Counted from the stretch's first letter, positions 49,687-62,062 are shown. The stretch is DNA of 64,000 bases from Tsukamurella pseudospumae (GCF_001575205.1 NZ_LSRE01000018.1:62001-126000), one strand, 5' to 3'. The notes: a model not told the origin generated them from the sequence alone. Numbers and translations: made by a program.

Positions 49687-49771
49687 GTCCGCAGTCTACA
49701 CCGGACGCCCGCAAAATATTCCCCCGAAATATATGTAGACACATTCAATGCATGCGCATAGAGTTCCTCGG

Positions 49772-51313
49772 GTGACCACGACACACGAACCCCCGACAGC
49801 ACCGTCGAACCCGGAACCCGCACCCGCGCACCACGTCACCACCGCCGGCGGCTGGACCTCCAAGACCTGGCTCCTGCTGCTCGTGCTCTGCGGGGCGCTG
49901 TTCCTCGACTCCCTCGACATCTCGATGGTCGGCGTGGCACTGCCGTCCATCAAGGCCGCGCTCGGCATGGACCCGTCCTCGCTGCAGTGGATCGTCTCCG
50001 GCTACGTGCTCGGCTACGGCGGCCTGCTGCTCCTCGGCGGGCGCGCCGCCGACCTCATCGGCCGTCGGCCCGTCTTCCTCGGCGCCGTCGCGGTCTTCGG
50101 CGTCGCCTCCGTGGCGACGGCATTCATCGACCTCCCCGCGGCCCTCATCGCGCTGCGCTTCATCAAGGGCGTCGCCGCGGCGTTCACCGTCCCCGCCGGG
50201 CTGTCGATCATCACCACGACCTTCGCCGAGGGCCCCGCGCGCAACAAGGCCTTCTCGATCTACACCGTCTGCGGCGCTTCGGGCTTCTCACTGGGCCTCG
50301 TCTTCGGCGGCCTGCTCACCGAGGTCTCGTACCGCCTGACCCTGCTCTTCCCCGGCCCGATCGCCCTCGCGCTACTCGTCCTGGGCTGGAAGGTCATCCC
50401 GCACACGGCACCGTCGGAGACCTTCTCCCTCAAGCGGTTCGACGTGGCCGGTGCGCTGACCTCGACCGGAGCCCTGCTCATCCTCGTGTACACGGTGGTC
50501 CAGGCGCCCCACCTGGGCTGGGCCTCGCCGACCGTACTCATCCTGTTCGCCGTGTCCGCACTGCTCGCCGTGGCATTCGTCGTGACCGAGGTCAAGCACC
50601 CGCATCCGCTGGTGCGGCTCGCGATCCTCAAGTCGGTCCGGCTCGTGCACGCCAACCTCGCCGGTTTCGTCATGTTCGGCGGGTACGCCGCCTTCCAGTT
50701 CCTGGTCACGCTGTACGTCCAGGACTCGCTGGGCTGGAGCCCCGTCGCCATGTCGTTGGCGTTCCTTCCCGCGGGACTGCTCGTGGTCGCGTCGGCGACC
50801 AAGATCGACGCGGTGCTCGACCGCGTGAACAGCACCGTCCTCGTCGCCGTCGGCCTGACCGCGTTCCTCGGCGCGTACGTCTGGTTCCTCCGGGCCGAGG
50901 CGGGGGCCAGCTACTGGCTGTTCCTGTTCCCGACGATCCTGCTGCTCGGCGTGGGCTTCGCCCTCACCTTCCCGGCGGTGAACTCGCAAGCCACCGAGGG
51001 AGTCTCCGACGACGAGCAGGGCCTTGCGTCCGGCCTGCTCAACACCTTCATCCAGGTCGGCGGCGCCGTGATGATGGCCGTCGTCACCGCGATCACCACC
51101 AGCGCCGGGACCGAGGCGCTGCCCGGCCACCTGCTGCCGGGCATGACCACCGCGATCGCCGTCGTCGTCGGGCTCACGCTCGTCGGCCTCGCCGGCACGG
51201 TATCGGTCCTCGCCCTGGCCCGCCCGGGCAGGTCCGACGGTGCGCCGGTCCCCGGCCCGGAGGTCCCGGCCGACGTTCGAGGCCCCGAGGTGGGAAGTAC
51301 CGCCCGGGACTGA
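49772..51313 (+). CDS. MFS drug exporter (DHA2, 14-TM type), second copy
   Basis: A 513-residue MFS exporter, about 14 helices. The first helix is LLLVLCGALFLDSLDISMVGVALPSI, with the DHA2 acidic signature LDSLD. Motif A is GGRAADLIGRRPVF, and motif C is TVCGASGFSLGLVFGGLL. The GTG at 49772 is chosen; an in-frame ATG at 49748 would add eight residues. It is divergent from the MarR gene, which probably represses it. The C-terminal tail is Pro/Gly-rich. A long hairpin follows 5 bases after its stop. Substrate unknown. Confidence 0.88.
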   Translation: MTTTHEPPTAPSNPEPAPAHHVTTAGGWTSKTWLLLLVLCGALFLDSLDISMVGVALPSIKAALGMDPSSLQWIVSGYVLGYGGLLLLGGRAADLIGRRPVFLGAVAVFGVASVATAFIDLPAALIALRFIKGVAAAFTVPAGLSIITTTFAEGPARNKAFSIYTVCGASGFSLGLVFGGLLTEVSYRLTLLFPGPIALALLVLGWKVIPHTAPSETFSLKRFDVAGALTSTGALLILVYTVVQAPHLGWASPTVLILFAVSALLAVAFVVTEVKHPHPLVRLAILKSVRLVHANLAGFVMFGGYAAFQFLVTLYVQDSLGWSPVAMSLAFLPAGLLVVASATKIDAVLDRVNSTVLVAVGLTAFLGAYVWFLRAEAGASYWLFLFPTILLLGVGFALTFPAVNSQATEGVSDDEQGLASGLLNTFIQVGGAVMMAVVTAITTSAGTEALPGHLLPGMTTAIAVVVGLTLVGLAGTVSVLALARPGRSDGAPVPGPEVPADVRGPEVGSTARD

Positions 51314-51318
51314 GTAGT

Positions 51319-51357
51319 CCTACGCTGCCGCGCCGCATCCCGGCGCGGCAGCGTAGG
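51319..51357. terminator. Perfect 17-bp hairpin between MFS gene and DUF2339 gene
   Basis: Arms at 51319-51335 and 51341-51357 pair without mismatch around a 5-base loop. The right arm ends 3 bases before the ATG of the next gene, where a ribosome site would normally be. There is no T run. It may end the MFS transcript, or it may hide the start of the downstream gene. Confidence 0.65.
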
Positions 51358-51360
51358 GGT

Positions 51361-53154
51361 ATGCCTCAGATCATCGCGCAGACAGATCCCCGGATCGTCC
51401 GGCTCGCCACCGAACTCGACATCACCGTCAAGCGGCTGCAGTGGATGCAGGGCCAGCTCGGCGCGCTGCAGCAGCCGTCCGTCGGGCCCGTGCTCATCTC
51501 ACAGGCGCACCGCCCCGCCGCGCACCGTCCGGCTCCGCGGGTTCCCGCGCCGCACCCCCGGCCCGCGCCACCCGCCCCGACACCCTTCCATCCGGCGAAC
51601 GTCCGGCGGGCCCCCTTCGCGCCCGCGTCCTTCAGCCCGGTGCCCGCGCCGAACCGCCCGGACCGGAAGGCCGCCTTCACAGTGGCCCGCGTGCTCGCCG
51701 GGGCCGGCGTGCTGGTCACCCTCATCGGCGTCGCTCTGCTCCTCGTGCTCGCCGCTCAGGCGGGGCTCCTCGGGCCCGCGGTCCGGGTCGGTCTCGGGAC
51801 CGCGCTCGCAGGAGGACTGCTCGGGGCCGCCCTCTGGCTGCACGCGCGGCCCGGTGGGCGCCTCGGCGCCGCCGCGCTCGCCGCGACCGGCATCGCCGCC
51901 GCCTACCTCGACGTCGTCGCCGTCACGGGGATCTACCACTGGGTCCACCCGGTCGCCGGCCTCGCGGGCTCCGGCCTGATCGCGCTCGCCGGGCTCGCCC
52001 TGGCCTCGCGCTGGCGCAGTCAATGGCTCGGGATCGCGCTCTTCGCCCCGATCTACGTGCTCGCGCCGCCGCTCGCCGACAACGCCTACCTGCTCGGCGG
52101 ATTCGTCCTCATCCTCGCCATCGCCTCGATCGGCGTCGCCCGACCCGCGGCGTGGCCGTGGCTGCACGTCGTGCGCTCGGTCGGCACGTCCGGCACCTTC
52201 GCGGTCCTCGCCCTCGCGGCCGGAACGGCCGACTCCCTGCCCGTCCTCGGCGGCGCGGTGCTCGCCGCGGTCGTCGGGCTGCTCGCCGCCGCGGACCCCG
52301 CCGCTCGGGCCGGACGGTGCTGGCCGCTCGTCTCCGCCGGCATCGTCGCGGCGCTGCCGGTGCTCTTCGCCGAGATCGGCGCGCCCGACTGGGCCGCGGC
52401 GGTCGCCGCCCTCGCGCTGGTCGCATCGACCGTCGCGCTCGGCCTCCTGCCCGGCACCGCACCGTCGGTGCGCGGCACGTGGTTCGGCGTCGCGGCGTTC
52501 TCCGCCCTCATCGGGTCCGTCGTCGCCGTGCCCGGTCCGTGGCTCGCCGCCGTCGTCCTGGGTCTCGGCGCCGGCGCGCTCGTGGCGGCCCGCCGCGAAC
52601 CGTCGGCCTGCTGGGCGGGCGTCGGGCTCGGCGCAGTGGGGCTGCTCGTGGCGCTGGGCCGGTTCGGCTCGACGGTGACCCGCCTCGACCCCGTCGCGCC
52701 GGCGTCGGGGAGCGCGGCGGCGATCGCGACATCGGCCCTCGCGGTGGCCCTCGCCGTCTCGGCCGTGTGGCGCCTGCTGCCGCTGGTGCCCACGGAGGCC
52801 CGTGCGGTGATCGGCGTGACCGGCGGCGGGGCGGCCCTCGGAGCCGCGACCGCGCTGCTGGCCAATCTCGGCTCCGCGCTGGGCGGTACCGAGGGGATGC
52901 TGTGGGGCCACGGCATCGCGACCGTCGCGTGGATGGCGACCGGCGCCTACCTGCTGCTGCAGCGCCGCACGCCGCGAGGAACGGTGTCGACCGTGGCGGG
53001 GCCGACGATGATCGGCGGGGCCGTCGCCAAGCTCTTCCTCTTCGACCTGGCCGCCCTCGACGGCGCCGTCCGCGTCGCCGCGTTCCTCGTGGTCGGGGTG
53101 GGCCTCCTCGCGGTCGGTGCGGTCCATGCCGCGCGCAGTCAGTCCCGCCCTTGA
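51361..53154 (+). CDS. DUF2339-like polytopic membrane protein
   Basis: A 597-residue membrane protein. The first 110 residues are soluble: a short helix (RIVRLATELDITVKRLQWMQGQL), then a Pro-rich stretch. About 18 to 20 hydrophobic segments follow from 103 to the end, in the style of DUF2339 proteins: RVLAGAGVLVTLIGVALLLVLA, then GLAGSGLIALAGLALASRW and the end VAAFLVVGVGLLAVGA. Function unknown; the Pro-rich cytoplasmic start may be a protein-binding region. The start codon at 51361 is separated from a strong hairpin by only 3 bases, so the real start or mode of initiation is uncertain. Confidence 0.75.
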   Translation: MPQIIAQTDPRIVRLATELDITVKRLQWMQGQLGALQQPSVGPVLISQAHRPAAHRPAPRVPAPHPRPAPPAPTPFHPANVRRAPFAPASFSPVPAPNRPDRKAAFTVARVLAGAGVLVTLIGVALLLVLAAQAGLLGPAVRVGLGTALAGGLLGAALWLHARPGGRLGAAALAATGIAAAYLDVVAVTGIYHWVHPVAGLAGSGLIALAGLALASRWRSQWLGIALFAPIYVLAPPLADNAYLLGGFVLILAIASIGVARPAAWPWLHVVRSVGTSGTFAVLALAAGTADSLPVLGGAVLAAVVGLLAAADPAARAGRCWPLVSAGIVAALPVLFAEIGAPDWAAAVAALALVASTVALGLLPGTAPSVRGTWFGVAAFSALIGSVVAVPGPWLAAVVLGLGAGALVAARREPSACWAGVGLGAVGLLVALGRFGSTVTRLDPVAPASGSAAAIATSALAVALAVSAVWRLLPLVPTEARAVIGVTGGGAALGAATALLANLGSALGGTEGMLWGHGIATVAWMATGAYLLLQRRTPRGTVSTVAGPTMIGGAVAKLFLFDLAALDGAVRVAAFLVVGVGLLAVGAVHAARSQSRP

Positions 53155-53158
53155 AGTG

Positions 53159-53185
53159 CTAGCACTCCCATGGGTAGAGTGCTAA
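53159..53185. promoter_or_regulatory. CIRCE element (HrcA operator) of groES
   Basis: CTAGCACTC, nine bases, GAGTGCTAA: the canonical CIRCE inverted repeat with only the first base differing from consensus. It lies 118 bp before the groES start. It predicts heat-shock repression by HrcA, which is encoded elsewhere. Confidence 0.95.
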
Positions 53186-53302
53186 GTGGTTCGTGTGTGC
53201 GGGACACCCCGCGCACACAAGGTGACGCCGGCACCCGCGACGACGGCTGTGACTTTCGGGCCAGACAACATGACACCGAACATCCATACATGGAGGCGAA
53301 CT

Positions 53303-53602
53303 GTGGCAAGCGTGAACATCAAGCCGCTTGACGACAAGATCCTGGTCAAGGCCACCGAGGCCGAGACCACCACCGCGTCGGGCCTGGTCATTCCGGACAC
53401 CGCCAAGGAGAAGCCGCAGACCGGCACCGTCGTCGCCGTGGGCGAGGGCCGCGTGACCGAGCAGGGCAACCGGGTCCCGACCGGCATCAACGAGGGCGAC
53501 ACCGTGCTGTTCAGCAAGTACGGCGGCACCGAGTTCAACTACAACGGCGAGGAGTACCTCGTGCTCAGCTCGCGCGACGTCCTCGCCGTCATCGGCAAGT
53601 AG
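53303..53602 (+). CDS. groES: Co-chaperonin GroES (Cpn10)
   Basis: A 99-residue GroES, the lid of the GroEL folding chamber. It shows [21 protein letters not shown], the mobile loop [16 protein letters not shown] and the C-terminal [18 protein letters not shown]. The GTG at 53303 is supported by GGAGG 6 bases upstream. CIRCE-controlled. A strong hairpin lies between it and groEL1, 92 bp downstream. Confidence 0.98.
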   Translation: MASVNIKPLDDKILVKATEAETTTASGLVIPDTAKEKPQTGTVVAVGEGRVTEQGNRVPTGINEGDTVLFSKYGGTEFNYNGEEYLVLSSRDVLAVIGK

Positions 53603-53623
53603 TCGGCCGCACACGTGCGAAGT

Positions 53624-53662
53624 CCGGACCGCCCCGCCCGAAGCTGAGGCGGGGCGGTCCGG
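53624..53662 (+). terminator. Hairpin between groES and groEL1
   Basis: Perfect 15-bp arms at 53624-53638 and 53648-53662 with a 9-base loop, then CATTT. It could act as a partial terminator or RNA-processing site setting the groES to groEL1 ratio. Confidence 0.7.
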
Positions 53663-53691
53663 CATTTCCACCAGAGCCTTAGGAGCTTTGA

Positions 53692-55302
<1,611 letters not shown>

Positions 55303-55332
55303 GAGGATCCCCAGCGCGACCGGCACGAACGC

Positions 55333-55366
55333 GGAGCGCCCCCGACCGGAAGGTCGGGGGCGCTCC
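55333..55366. terminator. Bidirectional terminator, groEL1/whiB
   Basis: Perfect 15-bp arms (55333-55347 and 55352-55366) around GGAA, between the convergent ends of groEL1 and the whiB gene. No marked T run, as is common in high-G+C genomes. Confidence 0.8.
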
Positions 55367-55376
55367 GTCGTCGGGG

Positions 55377-55679
55377 CTAGCCTGCGATGCGGCTCGTCTT
55401 GACGCGCGTCTTGGACGCCAGCGCGGCGCGCTCGGACTCGGACAGGCCGCCCCAGATGCCGTAGGGCTCCGCGACCGCGATCGCGTGCGCGCGGCACTGC
55501 GTCAGCACGGGACAGGTGCGGCACAGTTCCTTCGCGCGCCGTTCGCGCTGCGCGCGCGCCCGGCCCCGCTCGCCGTCGGGGTGGAAGAACACCGAGCTGT
55601 CGACGCCGCGGCACACGCCGTGCATCTGCCAGTCCCAGAAATCCGCGTTGGGACCGGGGAGCTCGTTGGGTTGAGGCAT
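55377..55679 (-). CDS. whiB3: WhiB-family iron-sulfur regulator, WhiB3-like
   Basis: A 100-residue WhiB protein that binds a 4Fe-4S cluster through Cys23, Cys53, Cys56 and Cys62 (GVCRG and LCRTCPVLTQC). The G[VI]WGG-type turn is EPYGIWGGLSESER, and the C-terminal basic stretch binds DNA. The start PQPNELPGPNADFWDWQ and the position next to sigD match M. tuberculosis WhiB3, a redox-responsive partner of the primary sigma factor controlling lipid metabolism. The ATG at 55679 was chosen from that similarity. Confidence 0.95.
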   Translation of the reverse strand: MPQPNELPGPNADFWDWQMHGVCRGVDSSVFFHPDGERGRARAQRERRAKELCRTCPVLTQCRAHAIAVAEPYGIWGGLSESERAALASKTRVKTSRIAG

Positions 55680-55744
55680 GCGCATTCTCCAAACACTCGG
55701 CGATCTCGCTGGCGTGGAAACGTCGTTGTTCCTCTCGCTCGTTC

Positions 55745-55774
55745 ACCGTATGCAGTTCGCTAGACGAAGGTCAA
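55745..55774 (-). promoter_or_regulatory. Possible sigma-70-type promoter for whiB3
   Basis: On the minus strand, TTGACC (55774-55769) and TACGGT (55750-55745) are 18 bp apart. A leader of about 60 bases would separate it from the whiB3 start. Confidence 0.4.
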
Positions 55775-56054
55775 CCCGCTGCGGGCGATTGCGGGGCGGC
55801 TTCGGTCACCGTGAGAATTAACGTTGCGTTCATTCATTCCGGGGTATATGGACCAGTGTTGCGTCCGTGACCCCACGGAGTGCGGTGGCGGTCGTCGCAG
55901 GTGAACGTGCATTGTGCGGCCCAACGAGCCATGACCTGCGGTCGCGGCGACATGGAAGATGCCCGGCAAACGCTTTACAAGCCGGTAACATGAGCGCCCG
56001 TGTGCGACCGTTCGACACCATTGTCGCTGCTGCAAATTGTGGAAGGTTAAATCT
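55775..56054. other. Intergenic region whiB3 / Rv3415c-like gene
   Basis: About 280 bp between the whiB3 promoter candidate and the next gene, noticeably richer in A+T than the surroundings. It presumably holds the promoters of the sigD operon. I see no RNA gene, repeat or convincing reading frame in it. Confidence 0.5.
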
Positions 56055-56936
56055 TTGGAAACTGGACATGCGGATCCGGCGACCGTCTCTGCGGAGGGTC
56101 TGCTCGCGGCGGCGTTCGGGGCGACGGCGGGAGTGCCGGGTCCCGCGGACTCGGCCGGTGGTCGGGTCTGGTTGCGCGCCGTCGCGCTCGCCGGGACGGG
56201 GCGGTTCGCGGCCGCCCGGCTGCTGACCGCGGGCGTGACCGCGGGGCCGTTCGCCGCGGCGGCGCGCTGCCTGGAGGGTTCCATGCTCCGGCAGTCCGGC
56301 GCGCACCGGGCCGCCGCGCTGCCCGACGGTGCCGCACTGAGCCTTGCGAGCTCAATCGATGGACAACCAGGATATGGTTTGTCGGTGGCGCTGACGGTCG
56401 ATGCGACGGTGGGACTCGCTGCGGACGCTCTGGGTACCGGCCGGCACGCATTGAGCGCCCGCCTGCTCGCGCGCGCGGACGAGCATCTCCGTGCGGCTGG
56501 AGCTGCGGGTCCGCAACGGTCCGGTGCCGCCTCGTCGCGCGATCTCCCGTGGTGGACGGTGCCGCGCGCCCGGCTGCGACGCGAGTGGGTCGCGGCGGAG
56601 CTCGCCGTGTACACCGGGGACGCAGCGGCAGCGGCCGCGGCGATAGATCCCCTGTTGTCGGCCGACCCGGGGCCGACCGTGCCGCGGCACCATGCGAAGA
56701 CGCTGCTCATCGCGGGTTCTGCGGCGATGGCGTCGGACGACCCGGACCGGGCGCGGGAACTCACGACGGAGGCGTACGGCGTCGCCACCTCGGAGGGGCT
56801 CGATCCTCTAAGGTGGGCCGGAGCGAAGATGTTGGTCGCGTTGTCGGAGGTGGGGCATGGGGAGGCGTTCGCGCGCGAGGCTGCGGCCGTGGAGGCGGAC
56901 TGGATTCGCCATGGCGCGGGATTGGCACGGTTGTAA
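56055..56936 (+). CDS. Conserved hypothetical protein, Rv3415c-like, upstream of sigD
   Basis: A 293-residue Ala-rich, mostly helical protein with repeated helix pairs (ALAGTGRFAAARLLTAGVTAGPF, ALSARLLARADEHLRAAG, WVAAELAVYTGDAAAAAAAI, HAKTLLIAGSAAMASDDPDRA) that suggest a TPR-like solenoid. By position between whiB3 and sigD it corresponds to Rv3415c. The start is a TTG at 56055 chosen because GGAAGG lies 8 bases upstream; a further TTG at 56037 has no such site. It ends 20 bp before sigD and probably shares its transcript. Function unknown. Confidence 0.75.
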   Translation: METGHADPATVSAEGLLAAAFGATAGVPGPADSAGGRVWLRAVALAGTGRFAAARLLTAGVTAGPFAAAARCLEGSMLRQSGAHRAAALPDGAALSLASSIDGQPGYGLSVALTVDATVGLAADALGTGRHALSARLLARADEHLRAAGAAGPQRSGAASSRDLPWWTVPRARLRREWVAAELAVYTGDAAAAAAAIDPLLSADPGPTVPRHHAKTLLIAGSAAMASDDPDRARELTTEAYGVATSEGLDPLRWAGAKMLVALSEVGHGEAFAREAAAVEADWIRHGAGLARL

Positions 56937-56956
56937 CGGCAGGATGCAGGCTGGCG

Positions 56957-57529
56957 ATGAATCTGACAGGTGAGGAGCTCGACCGGGCCGTGCGCGAGGC
57001 AGCGCGCGGCGACAGGTCCGCGCTCGCAGATGTTCTCGACACCATCCGACCCCTCGTCGTGCGGTACTGCCGCGCGCGGGTCGGTGGTGGCGAGCGTCAC
57101 TCGCTGTCCGCTGAAGACATCGCGCAGGAGGTGTGCATGGCTGTGATGACGGCTCTGCCCCGGTACGAGGACCAGGGACGCCCGTTCATGGCGTTCGTGT
57201 ACGGCATCGCCGCGCACAAGGTCGCGGACGGCTTCCGTGGCGCAGCGCGTAACAAATCCGACCCCGTCAGCGAGATCCCAGAGAGAGCGTCGCTGGACGG
57301 CGGGCCCGAAGGTCAGGCGCTCGCCACGGAGGCGAGCCGCGACATGGCCCGCCTGCTCAGCACGCTCCCGGAGAAACAGCGCGAGATCCTGATCCTCCGT
57401 GTGGTCGTCGGCCTGTCGGCCGAGGAGACCGCGGAGGCGGTGGGCGGTACCGCAGGTGCCGTCCGCGTCGCTCAGCACCGAGCGCTGTCCAAGCTGAAGA
57501 ACCAGATCGCGAAAGAAGGTGAGAACTGA
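56957..57529 (+). CDS. sigD: RNA polymerase sigma factor SigD
   Basis: A 190-residue ECF-type sigma factor. Region 2 is SAEDIAQEVCMAVMTALPRYEDQGRPFMAFVYGIAAHKVADGFR, given here as its key motif DIAQEVCMAVM, which binds the -10 element. Region 4 is LPEKQREILILRVVVGLSAEE followed by VRVAQHRALSKLK, which binds the -35 element. In M. tuberculosis SigD acts in starvation and stationary phase. It is followed after 1 base by its anti-sigma gene. The ATG at 56957 matches the usual start (MNLTGEELD). Confidence 0.95.
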   Translation: MNLTGEELDRAVREAARGDRSALADVLDTIRPLVVRYCRARVGGGERHSLSAEDIAQEVCMAVMTALPRYEDQGRPFMAFVYGIAAHKVADGFRGAARNKSDPVSEIPERASLDGGPEGQALATEASRDMARLLSTLPEKQREILILRVVVGLSAEETAEAVGGTAGAVRVAQHRALSKLKNQIAKEGEN

Positions 57530-57530
57530 C

Positions 57531-58751
57531 ATGGCCGACGACACGAACAAGCCCGGGAACAACCAGGGGCGTTTCGATCCCCAGGACCCCGAGCGCACGG
57601 CCACTCACCGTCTGGGTCCGCCGATGCGCCCGATGCGCCCCGGTGGTCCCCGCGACTTCCGCGACGGCGACACCGGCTTCGTCGACCGCGTCACGGACGA
57701 CGGTGCTCCCGTCGACGTGGCCGCGGTCCGGCGGGACGACGACCTGATCGAGGCCCTCGCCGCCGGCGGCGCCGTCACCACCGCGGATCAGACCGAGTTC
57801 ACACTCGCATCGCTGCTCGCCGACTGGCGCGACGAGATCGTCACGACGCCGGTGCCCTCGGGCCCGTCGATCGACGAGATCGTCGCCGCCACCGGTGGCG
57901 GCCGACGGGGCCGTGGCATGCGCTCCGCGCGGCCCACCCGCCCCGTGCCGCCGCCCCCGGCGCCGCTCGTGGGCGGAACGCCGGACGGCGCGCCGGAGGC
58001 ACCGTCGGGCGACGGTGACGTGACCGACATCGCGAACGCGCCGTCGCGGCGGAACCGCCGGTTCGGCCTGATCGCCGGTTCGGCTGCGGCCGCCGTGGCG
58101 ATCATCGGCGGCGGTGGCGTGCTCGTGAACTCCGCCGACCCGGGCGACGGTGCGCTGTGGAGCGTCAAGGAGGTCGTGTTCTCGGACGCCGCCTCGCAGA
58201 CGGTCGCCACGTCGGAGGCTAAGGCGCAGATCGCGAAGGCCGACGAGGAGATCAGCGGGAGCAATCAGGCGGCGGCGCAGACGGCGCTGGTCAGCGCCCG
58301 GCAGCAGGCCGCGAAGGTGAAGAACGCGAAGGACCGCGCCGCGCTCGAGGAGCGGATCCGGGCCGCGGAGGCGCGCGCCGGGCTGCCGGTCGGGTCGACC
58401 GACCTGCCCACGTCCGCGCCGTCGACGCCCTCGGCACCGCCCACCTCGCCCTCGACGGTGCCGACCACGCCGCCGACGACGGTGCCGTACCCGACGATCC
58501 TCGATACGCCGGTGCCGACCACGCGTCCGACCACTCCGCGGCCGACACCGACGACGACGCGCCCGACGACGACCGAGCCGACGACCACCGAGCCGACGAC
58601 CACGGAACCGACGACGACGGCCACGACGGTGACCACCACGACACCGCCGGCGACGACCACCACCACGCCGCCGCCCCGGACCACCAGCACGTCGAGGGCC
58701 GCGGCGACCGAGACGACCACGGTGCTCCCTCCGGAGCTGTTCCCGCGGTAG
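57531..58751 (+). CDS. rsdA: Anti-sigma-D factor RsdA
   Basis: A 406-residue single-pass membrane anti-sigma factor, equivalent to Rv3413c (RsdA). The SigD-binding segment is DDLIEALAAGGAV through FTLASLLADWRDEI (about 75-110). One transmembrane helix lies near 183-203 (FGLIAGSAAAAVAIIGGGGVLV). The outer part has a helical piece with many Ala/Gln residues, then a Pro/Thr-rich tail with TTTEP repeats, longer than needed for binding and perhaps cell-wall spanning. The ATG at 57531 follows GAAGGTGAG; a GTG at 57519 would overlap sigD. Regulated proteolysis is known to release SigD in M. tuberculosis. Confidence 0.9.
   Translation: MADDTNKPGNNQGRFDPQDPERTATHRLGPPMRPMRPGGPRDFRDGDTGFVDRVTDDGAPVDVAAVRRDDDLIEALAAGGAVTTADQTEFTLASLLADWRDEIVTTPVPSGPSIDEIVAATGGGRRGRGMRSARPTRPVPPPPAPLVGGTPDGAPEAPSGDGDVTDIANAPSRRNRRFGLIAGSAAAAVAIIGGGGVLVNSADPGDGALWSVKEVVFSDAASQTVATSEAKAQIAKADEEISGSNQAAAQTALVSARQQAAKVKNAKDRAALEERIRAAEARAGLPVGSTDLPTSAPSTPSAPPTSPSTVPTTPPTTVPYPTILDTPVPTTRPTTPRPTPTTTRPTTTEPTTTEPTTTEPTTTATTVTTTTPPATTTTTPPPRTTSTSRAAATETTTVLPPELFPR
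58569..58613. repeat. Tandem 15-bp repeats in rsdA
   Basis: Three near-identical copies of about CCGACGACCACCGAG encode TTTEP units in the extracytoplasmic tail of RsdA. Copy number may vary among strains. Confidence 0.75.
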
Positions 58752-58757
58752 TCGTGA

Positions 58758-60824
<2,067 letters not shown>

Positions 60825-60892
60825 TCCGGCAGTCCTCACACGTTCCCCGGGGCCGACGATGCCCCGCTCCCGTCCGGAAAGGACTGAGCGCG

Positions 60893-62062
60893 TTGCGCGA
60901 CATGGTTGAGATCGGCATGGGCCGCACGGCCCGACGCACCTACGAGCTGCAGGACGTGAACATCGTCCCGTCGCGCCGCACGCGTTCCTCGAAGGAGGTG
61001 TCCACCGCCTGGCAGCTCGACGCGTACCGCTTCGACACCCCGATCCTCTCGCATCCCACGGACGCGATCGGCTCGCCGGAGTTCGCGATCGAGCTCGGGA
61101 GGCTGGGCGGCCTGGGCGTGCTCAACGCCGAGGGCCTCTACTCGCGACACCGCGATGCCGAGGCGAAGCTCGAGGAGGTCGTGGCGCTCGCCGCGTCCGA
61201 TATCACCGGCGTCACCGCGATCCGCCGCCTGCAGGAGCTGCACGCCGCGCCGCTGGATCCCGAGCTGCTCGCCGCGGCCGTCGGCCGGGTGCGTGACGCG
61301 GGGGTGACGGTGGCCGTGCGAGTCTCGCCGCAGCGCGCCCTGGAGCTGACCCCGGTCCTGGTCAAGGCCGGGATCGACCTGCTGGTCATCCACGGCACGA
61401 TCATCTCGGCGGAGCACGTCTCGAACGAGGGCTCGGCACTGAATCTCAAGACCTTCATCGGCGATCTCGACGTGCCGGTGGTCGCGGGCGGCGTGAGCGA
61501 TCACCGTACTGCGCTGCACCTGATGCGCACCGGCGCGGCCGGCGTCATCGTCGGGTACGGCTCGGCGGAGGGCGCGACCACGACCCGTGAGGTGCTGGGC
61601 ATCGGCGTCCCGATGGCGACCGCCATCGCCGACGCCGCCGCGGCCCGCCGGGACTACCTGGACGAGACCGGCGGCCGGTACGTGCACGTGATCGCCGACG
61701 GTGACATCTACAGCGCCGGCGATGTCGCGCGGGCGATCGCCTGTGGCGCCGACGCCACCATGCTGGGCGCGCCGCTCGCGATCGCGGCCGAGGCACCGGG
61801 CAAGGGGTGGTACTGGCCGTCGGTGGCCGCCCACCCGTCGATCCCGCGCGGCGCGGTCGCGCCCGCGCAGCTGGGCGGACTGGACGCCGGCGACGACGCG
61901 GCGGTGGGTGGCGCGCCGTCGCTCGCGACGATCCTGAACGGCCCGTCGACGGAGCCGAACGGCCAGTTGAACCTGGTCGGTGGCCTGCGCCGGTCGATGG
62001 CCAAGTCCGGCTACAGCGAGCTGAAGGAGTTCCAGAAGGTCGGGCTCAACGTCGCGTACTGA
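60893..62062 (+). CDS. guaB3: GuaB3 family IMPDH-related protein
   Basis: A 389-residue IMPDH/GMP-reductase-family TIM barrel without CBS domains. It shows EIGMGRTARRTYELQDVNIVPSRRTRSS, HPTDAIGSPEFAIELGRLGGLGVLN and VHVIADGDIYSAGDVARAIACGA. The canonical catalytic GSICTTR loop is absent, so it is not a standard IMPDH; the GuaB3 family is conserved in actinobacteria next to guaB2. The TTG at 60893 is supported by GAAAGGA upstream; the ATG at 60902 (VEIGMG) is the alternative used in some relatives. Confidence 0.92.
   Translation: MRDMVEIGMGRTARRTYELQDVNIVPSRRTRSSKEVSTAWQLDAYRFDTPILSHPTDAIGSPEFAIELGRLGGLGVLNAEGLYSRHRDAEAKLEEVVALAASDITGVTAIRRLQELHAAPLDPELLAAAVGRVRDAGVTVAVRVSPQRALELTPVLVKAGIDLLVIHGTIISAEHVSNEGSALNLKTFIGDLDVPVVAGGVSDHRTALHLMRTGAAGVIVGYGSAEGATTTREVLGIGVPMATAIADAAAARRDYLDETGGRYVHVIADGDIYSAGDVARAIACGADATMLGAPLAIAAEAPGKGWYWPSVAAHPSIPRGAVAPAQLGGLDAGDDAAVGGAPSLATILNGPSTEPNGQLNLVGGLRRSMAKSGYSELKEFQKVGLNVAY

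Noticed and set aside
49987-51360. Extension of the DUF2339 gene upstream through the MFS gene
   Set aside because: The frame is open but Arg-rich and overlaps the MFS gene; the recognisable protein begins at 51361.
56957-57529. SigD as the factor reading the four GGAAC/CGTC promoters
   Set aside because: SigD is encoded in the window, but the consensus I recall for M. tuberculosis SigD differs (GTAAC-like with CGAT), whereas GGAAC with CGTC fits SigM; no sigM-like gene is in the window.
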